From NCBI GenBank assembly GCA_017444825.1, contig JAFSVU010000016.1, positions 49,146 to 113,145 on the forward strand: 64,000 nucleotides of DNA. The letters run 5' to 3'. The notes under the pieces were generated by a model. It did not search any database. It saw only the letters and a program-made list of their open reading frames with translations, and had not been told where the DNA came from. Origin of the DNA: Clostridia bacterium. Lineage in GTDB: Bacteria > Bacillota > Clostridia > UBA1212. Below, one piece after another: positions 16,733 to 23,951 of this stretch. Both the position numbers and the translations under genes were made by a program. Each line of letters starts with the position of its first letter. The first letter of the stretch is position 1.

Positions 16733-17224
16733 ATGGCGCAGCAGAGTTTTGCCAGTCTTGAGTACCAGAACAGAAAAAGTACTACCAAACGGGATGATAT
16801 GCTTGGTTTCTTTGATAAGCTGATTCCCTGGGACGAGTGGGTGATAATCGTCAAGCCTTTTTACTACACCGGGCGGCGCGGAAGGAAGCCTGTCGCTCTT
16901 GAGACCATGATTAGAATGTACGTCCTCCAGGAGATCTTCGGGCTGTCCACCGAGGCCATCGAGGACTGTGTTTACGACAGCTTTGCCATGAGAAATTTTC
17001 TCAGCATTGATTTTTTTAGCGAAAATGTGCCGGATGCCACCACTCTACAGAGGTTCAGAAGGCTGCTTGCGAAGAACGGGATCGATAAGAGATTTCAGGC
17101 GGATCTTGCGGGGCTTCTTGAGACGAAGAAGCTTAAACTGAAAAAGGGCACCGCGGTGGAGCCGAGGCTTCAGAAAACCACGAGAAAACCACGTAAAAAG
17201 AAGAATGACACGAAGAAAGCTTAG
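16733..17224 (+). pseudogene. IS5-type transposase, N-terminal DUF772 part only
   Basis: The 163 residues match the N-terminal DUF772 region of IS5-group transposases: IPWDEWVIIVKPFYY, GRKPVALETMIRMYVLQ, and SIDFFSENVPDATTLQRFRR. The protein stops just where the first catalytic aspartate (usual GTxVDAT) should appear: here the sequence is GTAVEP followed by a lysine-rich tail, and the whole DDE domain is missing. It cannot transpose. Start: ATG 16733 after AGGAGG, so expression signals are intact. No clear terminal inverted repeat is visible. It lies 14 bases before the fucosidase gene. Either it is a decaying remnant or a kept DNA-binding fragment; the first is more likely. Confidence 0.78.
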
Positions 17225-17238
17225 GGGGATCGAACGAA

Positions 17239-18219
17239 ATGGATTCTAAACAATGGTTCAGGGAAGCCGGGTTCGGCATGATGATTCATTGGGGCCTTTA
17301 TTCACTTCTCGGAGGCGAATGGAAGGGCGAGCGGATGAACGGGTATATTGCCGAGTGGGCTCAGCAGTATTTCAGGATCCCCCTTGATGAGTACGGAAAG
17401 CTTTGCGACTGCTTTAACCCCGTGTTTTTTGATGCGGAGGAGTGGGTGAAGCTTGCGAAGGATGCGGGCATGAAGTACGTTGTGTTTACTTCCAAGCACC
17501 ATGACGGCTTTGCGATGTTTCATTCTGAGGTTTCGAAATATAACGTTTTTGACGCCACGCCGTTTAAGAGAGACGTGGTGGCTGAGCTTGCGGAGGCCTG
17601 CAGAAAGCACGGACTGAAGCTGGGCCTGTATTATTCTCAGGATCTTGACTGGCAGCACCCCCACGGCGGCGGTTACACGATGGGAAAGGTCTGGTGCGGA
17701 GATGCGGCATATCTGACCAATAACTGGGATTATCCCGATGATAAAGCCAAAGATTATTCCATATGCTTTGAGGAGAAGATCAAGCCCCAGGTCAAGGAAA
17801 TATTGACCAAATACGGTGACCTTTGCCTCATATGGTTCGACGTTCCTGTGACGCTCTCAAAGGACCAGACCGACGAACTCTACCGGATGGTGAAAAAGTA
17901 CCAACCTGACTGCCTTGTGAACTCAAGAATTGGCAACGGCTACGGCGATTACGAATCCGCGGAGGATAATTTTATCCCGGACGCCAATGCTCTCGATAGG
18001 CTTTACGAATCTCCCTGCACCATGAATGACAGCTGGGGGTACAAGTATTACGACAATAACTGGAAATCCGCTGACAGGATAATTGATACGCTAAGGCATC
18101 TGAGGTCCGTTGGCGCTAATTACCTGCTGAACGTGGGACCTGACCATCTGGGGAGAATCCCGGGGCCTTCTGTGGACATTCTGAGGGAAGTCGGCAGGCG
18201 TATCAACACGCCAAAATAA
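17239..18219 (+). CDS. GH29-type alpha-L-fucosidase, cytosolic
   Basis: The enzyme should release terminal L-fucose from oligosaccharides by a retaining mechanism. GFGMMIHWGLYS, the KHHDGFAMF motif and LIWFD, which contains the likely nucleophile Asp, are characteristic of GH29. At 326 residues it contains only the catalytic barrel, without the C-terminal beta domain of longer members. There is no signal peptide, so it acts on imported fucosides. ATG 17239 follows AGGGGGATCG, and the gene sits directly behind the transposase remnant. Specificity within GH29 (broad or strict) cannot be told from sequence. Confidence 0.85.
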   Translation: MDSKQWFREAGFGMMIHWGLYSLLGGEWKGERMNGYIAEWAQQYFRIPLDEYGKLCDCFNPVFFDAEEWVKLAKDAGMKYVVFTSKHHDGFAMFHSEVSKYNVFDATPFKRDVVAELAEACRKHGLKLGLYYSQDLDWQHPHGGGYTMGKVWCGDAAYLTNNWDYPDDKAKDYSICFEEKIKPQVKEILTKYGDLCLIWFDVPVTLSKDQTDELYRMVKKYQPDCLVNSRIGNGYGDYESAEDNFIPDANALDRLYESPCTMNDSWGYKYYDNNWKSADRIIDTLRHLRSVGANYLLNVGPDHLGRIPGPSVDILREVGRRINTPK

Positions 18220-18222
18220 CTC

Positions 18223-18251
18223 TTTACAAATATAAACGATTGTGTTATACT
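18223..18251 (+). promoter_or_regulatory. Promoter of tRNA-Pro
   Basis: TTTACA (18223-18228) and TATACT (18246-18251) are spaced by 17 bases; the tRNA starts 11 bases later. Confidence 0.75.
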
Positions 18252-18261
18252 CTGTCGGCGT

Positions 18262-18339
18262 CGGGGTGTAGCTCAGTTTGGCTAGAGTGCTTGCTTGGGG
18301 TGCAAGAGGTCGCCTGTTCAAGTCAGGTCACTCCGACCA
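18262..18339 (+). tRNA. tRNA-Pro (anticodon GGG), CCA encoded
   Basis: Acceptor CGGGGTG pairs with CACTCCG (one G-T), the anticodon stem CTTGC/GCAAG closes loop TTGGGGT with anticodon GGG, and the T arm is CCTGT-TCAAGTC-AGG-like. Discriminator A (18336) and encoded CCA (18337-18339) follow. Confidence 0.93.
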
Positions 18340-18344
18340 CGAAG

Positions 18345-18375
18345 AGACGTTTCCATATCGGGGACGTCTTTTTTT
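18345..18375 (+). terminator. Terminator of tRNA-Pro
   Basis: An AGACGT/ACGTCT stem with a 13-base loop is followed by a run of T residues. Confidence 0.8.
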
Positions 18376-18411
18376 ACGCCCGTTTTTGTACCGAAGCAAC
18401 AGCGGAATATA

Positions 18412-18440
18412 TTGAAATTCCGGTTTGATTTTGATATACT
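18412..18440 (+). promoter_or_regulatory. Promoter of the SPFH/zinc-ribbon gene
   Basis: TTGAAA (18412-18417) and TATACT (18435-18440) are spaced by 17 bases, about 75 bases before the ATG. Confidence 0.7.
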
Positions 18441-18513
18441 TTCCCTGGTTATGGCGGATTGTTCCGCATATGTTTAAGATTGACAACTCATCTATTTTGA
18501 AAGGAGCTCTAAA

Positions 18514-19959
18514 ATGGGATTAATAAGAGGAGTTATTGATTTGGGAAGCAACCTTCTTAAGGCAACCAAGGGCGCCGGCGGATCGGCACTTCAGGATCAG
18601 TGGAAGGAATATTTTTACTGCGATTCTCTTCCGAACGACACACTGATGGTCAAGGGAAAGAAGAGAGTTAACGAATCGAGATCTGCCAACACTAAAGGAA
18701 GCGATAACATCATTTCTAACGGTTCCGGTATTGTCGTGAACGACGGACAGTTCATGATCATCGTGGAACAGGGACAGATCGTTGAAGTTTGCGGCGAACC
18801 CGGACTGTTCACGTACAACACATCCACAGAGCCCAGCATTTTTGCCGGAAAATTCGGTAAAAACATTATTGATACATTCAAGGTGATGTGGTCCAGGTTC
18901 ACATATGGTGGCGACACCGGAAAAGATCAGAGAGTCTACTACTTCAATACAAAGGAGATCCTCGATAACAATTTCGGCACACAGAGCCCAATTACTTTCA
19001 GAGTGGTCGATTCCAAAGTCGGTCTCGACATAGACATTCCGCTTAAGTGCTCCGGTAAATATACATTCAGAATCGATAACCCGCTTCTGTTCTATACAAG
19101 CATTGCAGGTAACGTCACCGATACGTACAAGAAGGACGAGATAGCCTCCACGATGAAGGCTGAATTCGTGGCTGCTCTCCAGCCTGCTCTCGGTAAGATC
19201 TCCGCTCTTGAGATCAGACCCAGCCAGCTCATTAATCACATCCCCGAACTGCAGGATGCCGTTAACGAAGCTCTCTCCGACAAGTGGGGAAAAGGCAGAG
19301 GTATCGTAGTCGCTGAGATCGCCCTCAACCCGATAGTTGTTGAGCAGGAGTGGCAGGACAAGATCAGCATGGCTCAGTACGAAGCAAGGCTTGCAAACAA
19401 TCCGGGACTTGCCGCAGGCGCTATGACCCAGGGTCAGATCGACGCTATGAAGCTGGCTGCCCAGAACGAGGGCGGCGCTATGCAGGGATTCCTGGGAATG
19501 GGATTCGCTCAGAACGCAGGTGCTGCGCAGGCAACCAACCTTTACAACATAGCTGCACAGCAGCAGGCGGCTCAGGCTCAGAACCAGGCACCGGCAGCAG
19601 ACACATGGACGTGCCCGACCTGCGGAAACAAGGCTTCCGGAAAATTCTGCGCAAGCTGCGGCACAAAGAGACCCGCTCCCGCAGGAGCATGGACATGCCC
19701 CAAGTGCGGACATGAAGCCACCGGCAAATTCTGCCCCGAGTGCGGCGAGAAGAAGCCCGAAGCTGAAGAAGGCTGGACCTGCCCGAAATGCGGCTCTGTG
19801 AACAAAGGCAAATTCTGCCATGAGTGCGGCGAAAAGAAACCGGCTGACGCTCCGCTTTACCGCTGCGATAAGTGCGGCTGGGAGCCCGAGGATCCGAAGA
19901 ATCCTCCGAAATTCTGCCCGCAGTGCGGTGATCCGTTTACCGATTCAGACAAAGTCTGA
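18514..19959 (+). CDS. SPFH-domain protein with four C-terminal zinc ribbons (YdjI type)
   Basis: Residues about 30-300 form an SPFH/band-7-like domain of the subgroup annotated as virion core protein-like, as in B. subtilis YdjI. A Gln/Ala-rich linker (about 300-365) follows, then four zinc ribbons, each with paired CxxC motifs (WTCPTCG, WTCPKCG, WTCPKCG, YRCDKCG with matching FCxxCG). YdjI works with PspA-like proteins in membrane stress; no such partner gene is nearby. The ATG 18514 follows AAGGAG. Codon use is strongly biased, suggesting abundant protein. It has its own promoter. Membrane-platform function is inferred from the family. Confidence 0.85.
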   Translation: MGLIRGVIDLGSNLLKATKGAGGSALQDQWKEYFYCDSLPNDTLMVKGKKRVNESRSANTKGSDNIISNGSGIVVNDGQFMIIVEQGQIVEVCGEPGLFTYNTSTEPSIFAGKFGKNIIDTFKVMWSRFTYGGDTGKDQRVYYFNTKEILDNNFGTQSPITFRVVDSKVGLDIDIPLKCSGKYTFRIDNPLLFYTSIAGNVTDTYKKDEIASTMKAEFVAALQPALGKISALEIRPSQLINHIPELQDAVNEALSDKWGKGRGIVVAEIALNPIVVEQEWQDKISMAQYEARLANNPGLAAGAMTQGQIDAMKLAAQNEGGAMQGFLGMGFAQNAGAAQATNLYNIAAQQQAAQAQNQAPAADTWTCPTCGNKASGKFCASCGTKRPAPAGAWTCPKCGHEATGKFCPECGEKKPEAEEGWTCPKCGSVNKGKFCHECGEKKPADAPLYRCDKCGWEPEDPKNPPKFCPQCGDPFTDSDKV

Positions 19960-20017
19960 TAGGGCACGGAGGAATTGGTTATATTTTTAAACTGAAGATC
20001 TGAAAAGGTCTGATACA

Positions 20018-20098
20018 GGCGTGCGTAAAACGATTGAATGAATCTCACATTCAAAAAAGACCCCGGAAAGGGTGCTTGAGGACAGTTTTGCGCACGCC
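20018..20098 (+). ncRNA. Candidate structured RNA, class not recognised
   Basis: Two arms 81 bases apart can pair almost perfectly: GGCGTGCG(T)AAAAC at 20018-20031 with GTTTTGCGCACGCC at 20085-20098. Inside are a 7-bp hairpin (TTGAATG/CATTCAA) and a small hairpin ACCC-CGGAAA-GGGT, so the whole folds as a three-way junction. No T run follows, so it is not a plain terminator. It ends about 50 bases before the start of the rhamnosidase-like gene and may be a leader of that gene or a separate RNA. I do not recognise a known riboswitch consensus in it. Confidence 0.5.
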
Positions 20099-20149
20099 GC
20101 TTTCATGTAATTCAATACTTTATTGTGAAATATCCTAAGGAGTCACCAT

Positions 20150-21577
20150 ATGAAGAGTCACACAAAAACAGAGATCATTTTCCCGAAAAGAATAGTGCTT
20201 TCGGAGGGCAATATTGATAATATCGATTCGCTGCTTCGCGAAAAGCCGCTCCAGATAGGCCTCAGTGAGAGAGATTACACCGTTGTACACGGTGAAGGAT
20301 ATATTGTGCTGGATTTCGGCAAGGAGATCTGCGGAACAGGTAGGATCCTTACGTTTTTTGCCAACGGCACGGAGAACCGTGTCAGGCTCCGTTTCGGCGA
20401 GTCCGTTGGCGAGACCATGGCAGAGGAAGGCTTTAAGGGCGCCTGCAACGACCATTCCAACAGGGACCAGGTGGTAACCCTGAGACACTTTTCAGATATG
20501 CGCTTTATGCAGACAGGCTTCAGGTTCCTCCGAATCGACTTCATGAAGGGCGGTGAATACCTGATCAAGAGCATCCTTGCGGAGGGCGAGATCTATTCGA
20601 ACGACGTGATCTACACATATAAGGGCACCGATGAGCGCGTAAAAGAGATATTTGACGTCGCGAAGAGAACTGTGGACCTCTGCGGTTCCTCCGGATTCAT
20701 CTGGGACGGCGTTAAGAGAGACAGGCTGGTCTGGATCGGAGACATGTACCCCGAGACCATGGCATATGCTACTCTTTACGGCCGCTGCGAGATAGTCGAG
20801 AGATCTCTGGACTTCATCGTGGACCAGACTCCGCTGCCGAACTGGATGAACGGCATGCCCGCATATTCAATGTGGTGGATAATGATCCTGACCGATTATG
20901 CCGTAAAAGTAGGCGCTTTTGACTATCTTGAGAAGCAGATGCCCTACATGGAGAACCTGGTGAAGCTCATGAACGACCACGTTGGCGACGACGGCGAGCT
21001 TAGGTACCCCGGACTTTTTGTTGACTGGCCGACACATGACCAGCCCGACGAGCCCAGCGGAATGCGCGCTATCAATATCATTGCCGTGAAGAGGGCCATC
21101 GATAACTTTAAGAGGTTCGGCATCGACACGACCATCGCCAATGAGCTTCTCGCAAAGCTGGGTAAGCAGGATATGCCGGTCATCAGCGCAAAGCAGGTCC
21201 TCGGTCTTAAGTATTTCGCCACAGGCAGCCTCTCAAAGAAAGAAGCTGACATGCTTATCGAGGGCGGCGCAAAAGGCTTCTCCACGTTCATGAGCTACTT
21301 CATTCTTACGGCGATCGCAAAGCTCCACGGCAAGGAGACCGCGTACAAGCTGATGAAGGAATACTACGGGGCAATGCTCGACAGAGGAGCAACCTCCTTC
21401 TTCGAGGATTTCAACATGGATTGGCTTGAGGGCAGTGGTCGCATTGACGAGCCTACACCTGAGGGGCTGAAGGACATTCACGGAGATTTTGGCGCGTTCT
21501 GCTATATCGGGTTCAGACATTCGCTTTGCCACGGTTGGTCGGGTGGAGTTATACCGTTTATTGCGGAAAATGAATAA
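20150..21577 (+). CDS. GH78-like alpha-L-rhamnosidase family protein
   Basis: The region around residues 170-420 matches the six-hairpin catalytic domain of bacterial alpha-L-rhamnosidases: FIWDGVKRDRLVWIGDMYPE corresponds to the conserved RDERxGWxGD acid motif, and PNWMNGMPAYSMWW and AFCYIGFRHSLCHGWSGG follow. Such enzymes remove terminal L-rhamnose with inversion. At 475 residues it is about half the size of full GH78 enzymes, with a reduced N-terminal beta domain and no signal peptide, so it acts in the cytosol on short substrates. The ATG 20150 follows AAGGAG. Together with the fucosidase and the SASA esterase it indicates use of deoxy-sugar-containing glycans. Exact substrate unknown. 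Confidence 0.75.
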   Translation: MKSHTKTEIIFPKRIVLSEGNIDNIDSLLREKPLQIGLSERDYTVVHGEGYIVLDFGKEICGTGRILTFFANGTENRVRLRFGESVGETMAEEGFKGACNDHSNRDQVVTLRHFSDMRFMQTGFRFLRIDFMKGGEYLIKSILAEGEIYSNDVIYTYKGTDERVKEIFDVAKRTVDLCGSSGFIWDGVKRDRLVWIGDMYPETMAYATLYGRCEIVERSLDFIVDQTPLPNWMNGMPAYSMWWIMILTDYAVKVGAFDYLEKQMPYMENLVKLMNDHVGDDGELRYPGLFVDWPTHDQPDEPSGMRAINIIAVKRAIDNFKRFGIDTTIANELLAKLGKQDMPVISAKQVLGLKYFATGSLSKKEADMLIEGGAKGFSTFMSYFILTAIAKLHGKETAYKLMKEYYGAMLDRGATSFFEDFNMDWLEGSGRIDEPTPEGLKDIHGDFGAFCYIGFRHSLCHGWSGGVIPFIAENE

Positions 21578-21581
21578 GTTA

Positions 21582-21816
21582 GAGCGGTGCCGGACAAAGT
21601 AATAAGTAAGAGGTAAGAGGTAAGAGGTAAGAGGTGCTGGCGCAAGGGAGTGCCGCTTAGGTAATAAGTAAAAGGTAAGAAGTAATAGGTGCTGGCGCAA
21701 GGGAGTGCCGCTTAGGTAATAAGTAACAGGTAAAAAAGTAATAGGTGGCTGGTGCAAGGGAGTGCCGCTCCAGGTAATATGTAAAATGTAATAGGTAAAA
21801 AAGTAAGAAGTGAAAG
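21582..21816. repeat. Heptamer-type intergenic repeat block B
   Basis: This is the clearest block. Runs of GTAATAA/GTAAGAG/GTAAAAG units keep a strict 7-base period and alternate three times with a spacer GTGCTGG-CGCAAGG-GAGTGCC-GCT. The spacer can form a small hairpin (GGCGC/GTGCC). The block reaches the ribosome site of the nucleosidase gene at 21827. Confidence 0.9.
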
Positions 21817-21826
21817 GATCAGAGGT

Positions 21827-22519
21827 ATGGTTGGGCTTATAGTTGCAATGGAAATTGAGGCTAACGGCATAATCGAGAGGCTTACCGACGTGTCTTCGCA
21901 GAAGATCAGCGGTATCCGTTTTACGAGGGGGCGCCTTTCGGGAACTGACGTGGTCGTGTGTGTTTGCGGTGTCGGAAAAGTTTTTGCAGGTACTTGTGCG
22001 GAGATAATGGTGCTTCGCTACAGCCCAGACTATATCATCAACACCGGTGTTGCGGGCACTCTCACCGAGGAACTTGGCATTGGCGACGTTGCCATTGGTG
22101 TGAGCGCTGTGCAGCATGATATGGATACGACGCCCATTGGCGATCCCAGAGGCTTTCTCAGCATAATCAATGAGGTCTACCTGAAGTGCGATCCCCACGT
22201 CGTTTCGCTTTTTGAGAAGGCCTGCAACTCGGAGGGCATAAAGTGTGCGAAAGGCACGGTCGCGACCGGCGATCAGTTTATCCACTGCGATGAGCAGAAG
22301 AATTTTATCAAAACCAATTTTGAAAACTGCGTGTGCTGTGAGATGGAGGGCGCTGCGGTGGGGCAGATATGCACTGTAAACAAGGTGCCGTTTGCTATCG
22401 TCCGGGCGATCTCAGACACTGCCGGAGGTGAGTCACCTGCCGACTTTGCGGAGTTTGCCAGGATGGCGGCGGAGAGAAGCATCAAGGTGCTTGAAAAGGT
22501 CGTGGGGAAGCTGGATTGA
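21827..22519 (+). CDS. mtnN: 5'-methylthioadenosine/S-adenosylhomocysteine nucleosidase
   Basis: The enzyme hydrolyses MTA and SAH to adenine plus the thio-ribose product, recycling SAM by-products and supplying the AI-2 precursor route. Motifs: GLIVAMEIEA with the catalytic-region Glu, INTGVAG, ATGDQFI, CCEMEGAAVGQ and the catalytic RAISDTA aspartate. Length 230 is typical. ATG 21827 follows AGAGG; this ribosome site sits at the very end of repeat block B, and repeat block C starts right after the stop. The gene is therefore embedded between repeats, with no operon partner. Confidence 0.96.
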   Translation: MVGLIVAMEIEANGIIERLTDVSSQKISGIRFTRGRLSGTDVVVCVCGVGKVFAGTCAEIMVLRYSPDYIINTGVAGTLTEELGIGDVAIGVSAVQHDMDTTPIGDPRGFLSIINEVYLKCDPHVVSLFEKACNSEGIKCAKGTVATGDQFIHCDEQKNFIKTNFENCVCCEMEGAAVGQICTVNKVPFAIVRAISDTAGGESPADFAEFARMAAERSIKVLEKVVGKLD

Positions 22520-22520
22520 G

Positions 22521-22815
22521 TTAAAGGGAGTGCCGCATCAGGTAAGAAGTAAAAGGTAAGAGGGGCCCACGTCGACCACATTTCATCGAGGAACGATTCT
22601 GCACGAAGTGCAGCCAAGTGACGAGATGCAAGGTGCGAGACGCGAGCGAGTGCCGGACAAAGTAATAAGTAAAAGCTTAAGGGGTGCCGCTCAGGTAATA
22701 AGTAAGGGTTTAAGGGAGTGCCGCTCAGGTAATAAGTAAGAGGTAACAAGTGATAGGTATATACTTGTAAATATAGGTAAAATTATTAAGTAACAAGTCA
22801 TAAGTTGAAAGTGAT
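22521..22815. repeat. Heptamer-type intergenic repeat block C with embedded 81-base element
   Basis: The gap between the nucleosidase and the next gene holds GAGTGCCG-type spacers and GTAAxAR heptamers, interrupted at 22563-22643 by the 81-base element described separately. The right part decays into less regular AGTAACAAGT-like units. No gene is visible in the 355-base gap. Confidence 0.85.
22563..22643. repeat. 81-base structured element, copy 1
   Basis: This stretch recurs at 43941-44021 with only two differences. It can fold with an outer stem CATTTC/GAGATG, a hairpin ATCG-AGGAA-CGAT and a hairpin CTGCAC-GAA-GTGCAG. The two differences fall on the two sides of one base pair in the last hairpin. 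It is always seen inside a heptamer block. Transcription has not been shown. Confidence 0.85.
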
Positions 22816-22819
22816 AGTT

Positions 22820-22843
22820 GCGCTGCGGCGAAAGCCTCAGCGC
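22820..22843 (+). other. GNRA-capped hairpin upstream of the 22875 gene
   Basis: GCGCTG-C-GGC closes a GAAA tetraloop and pairs with GCC-T-CAGCGC. No T run follows, so it is not a terminator. It lies about 30 bases before the ribosome site and could act as a leader structure or mRNA stabiliser. Confidence 0.4.
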
Positions 22844-22874
22844 GTTGTAATATTGACGTAAAGAGGAGGCAGAT

Positions 22875-23924
22875 ATGGGCGAGTTCAGGGAAGCATTTTA
22901 TTACAGGGACGGGTATTATCTTTTGCCCGACAAATTTGAATCGGTTTCGGATCTTGTTAGCAGTACGTTTTTTCCTTCGACGTTCAAGCTTAAAATACTT
23001 CTCGAAGACAACGGCATCCGTTCGCTCTTCTCACAGAAGGGCATATGCATTGCCCCTTGCTTTTACAAGGACTATAAGCTGCACGAGGTCGAACTGACCG
23101 TTGAAGACGCCGCCGATATCTACCCCGTGAGGGTCGAGCTGCTCAGCCAGTCGGAATACAACGCCAGGCTTAGAGAGGTCATTGGCAATGTCTGCCCCGG
23201 ATGCACAAGGTATACCCCGCTTACGAAAAGAGACAGCAGCCTCAAAGGACATTACGAGGAGGTGTCGCTGAACTCGGTCTGCTTCTACCGTCAGGAGACC
23301 AAGGAACCGCCGCAGGTGTTCTACTACAATATGATCAGGCTCTTTGAATCCTGGCACAAACAGGACCCTTCGACAGTACCCGCGGATATCATTCTGAAAA
23401 GCATGAAGATTGCATTGGGCCTCGAATTCAAAGGGGAGAAAGATCCCGCGGACGCGTCCAAACTTAACATCACGTTTGAGCCCGATTTCTTCATTGGCGT
23501 GCTTACGGACCATCTGGAGAACTGTCTGGAAAAAATGCTCAGATCAACGAATTTCAGGCTTGTTTACGACCACGAGTTTACGGTCTCGAAGGATCTGATC
23601 GAAAGCATTCTCAAGGAGGAAAATCTTCCGAACGTTAAAGAGCGATGTATAAAACACGGCGTGGCGATCGCGGTCCTTGATTACGACACCGCCAAGTCAC
23701 GTCAGGTGGAAAACTCTATCCTAAACCTTGAAAGATATTTATGCGTCCGGAATCTTTACCAGGAGCCGGGAAAAACCGTCCTGATGCTTTTGGACGAGCG
23801 GGGCGTACTTAAAGCTCTCAACTACAGATCTCCTCTATTTGAAAACGCCAATGCCATCGTTACCGTATACGGGCAAACCGGCGTCAATAAATATAAAATG
23901 TCCTATGATATGAAAAAGATCTGA
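22875..23924 (+). CDS. Protein of unknown function, 349 residues
   Basis: I do not recognise this family. ATG 22875 follows AGGAGG. The protein is soluble, without signal peptide or membrane helix. It has an N-terminal segment rich in aromatic residues, a central CPGCTRY motif that could bind metal or be redox-active, and a C-terminal alpha/beta half containing AIAVLDYDTAKS and TVLMLLDERG, which might be a nucleotide- or receiver-like fold. It lies between repeat block C and the esterase gene with only 27 bases to the latter, so the two may be co-transcribed. Codon use is like that of its neighbours. Confidence 0.7.
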   Translation: MGEFREAFYYRDGYYLLPDKFESVSDLVSSTFFPSTFKLKILLEDNGIRSLFSQKGICIAPCFYKDYKLHEVELTVEDAADIYPVRVELLSQSEYNARLREVIGNVCPGCTRYTPLTKRDSSLKGHYEEVSLNSVCFYRQETKEPPQVFYYNMIRLFESWHKQDPSTVPADIILKSMKIALGLEFKGEKDPADASKLNITFEPDFFIGVLTDHLENCLEKMLRSTNFRLVYDHEFTVSKDLIESILKEENLPNVKERCIKHGVAIAVLDYDTAKSRQVENSILNLERYLCVRNLYQEPGKTVLMLLDERGVLKALNYRSPLFENANAIVTVYGQTGVNKYKMSYDMKKI

Positions 23925-23951
23925 CCTTGAGCGGGCGAAAAGGAGCAAAAA

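Noticed and set aside
18520..19821. 433-codon open frame on the minus strand
   Set aside because: It lies fully antisense to the SPFH/zinc-ribbon gene. The translation is Cys/Ser/Leu-rich noise created by the strong codon bias of the real gene and has no ribosome site or family resemblance.
20018..20098. Intrinsic terminator of the SPFH gene
   Set aside because: The closing stem is followed by GCTTTCATG rather than a T tract, and the internal hairpins suggest a folded RNA instead.
21233..22285. 350-codon minus-strand frame through repeat block B
   Set aside because: Its middle is a translation of the heptamer repeats (Leu/Tyr/Pro periodic sequence) and its ends are antisense to the rhamnosidase-like and nucleosidase genes.
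22521..22815. CRISPR-like appearance of the repeat blocks
   Set aside because: The units are seven bases long and the intervening pieces are themselves repeated, not unique spacers; no cas genes are present.
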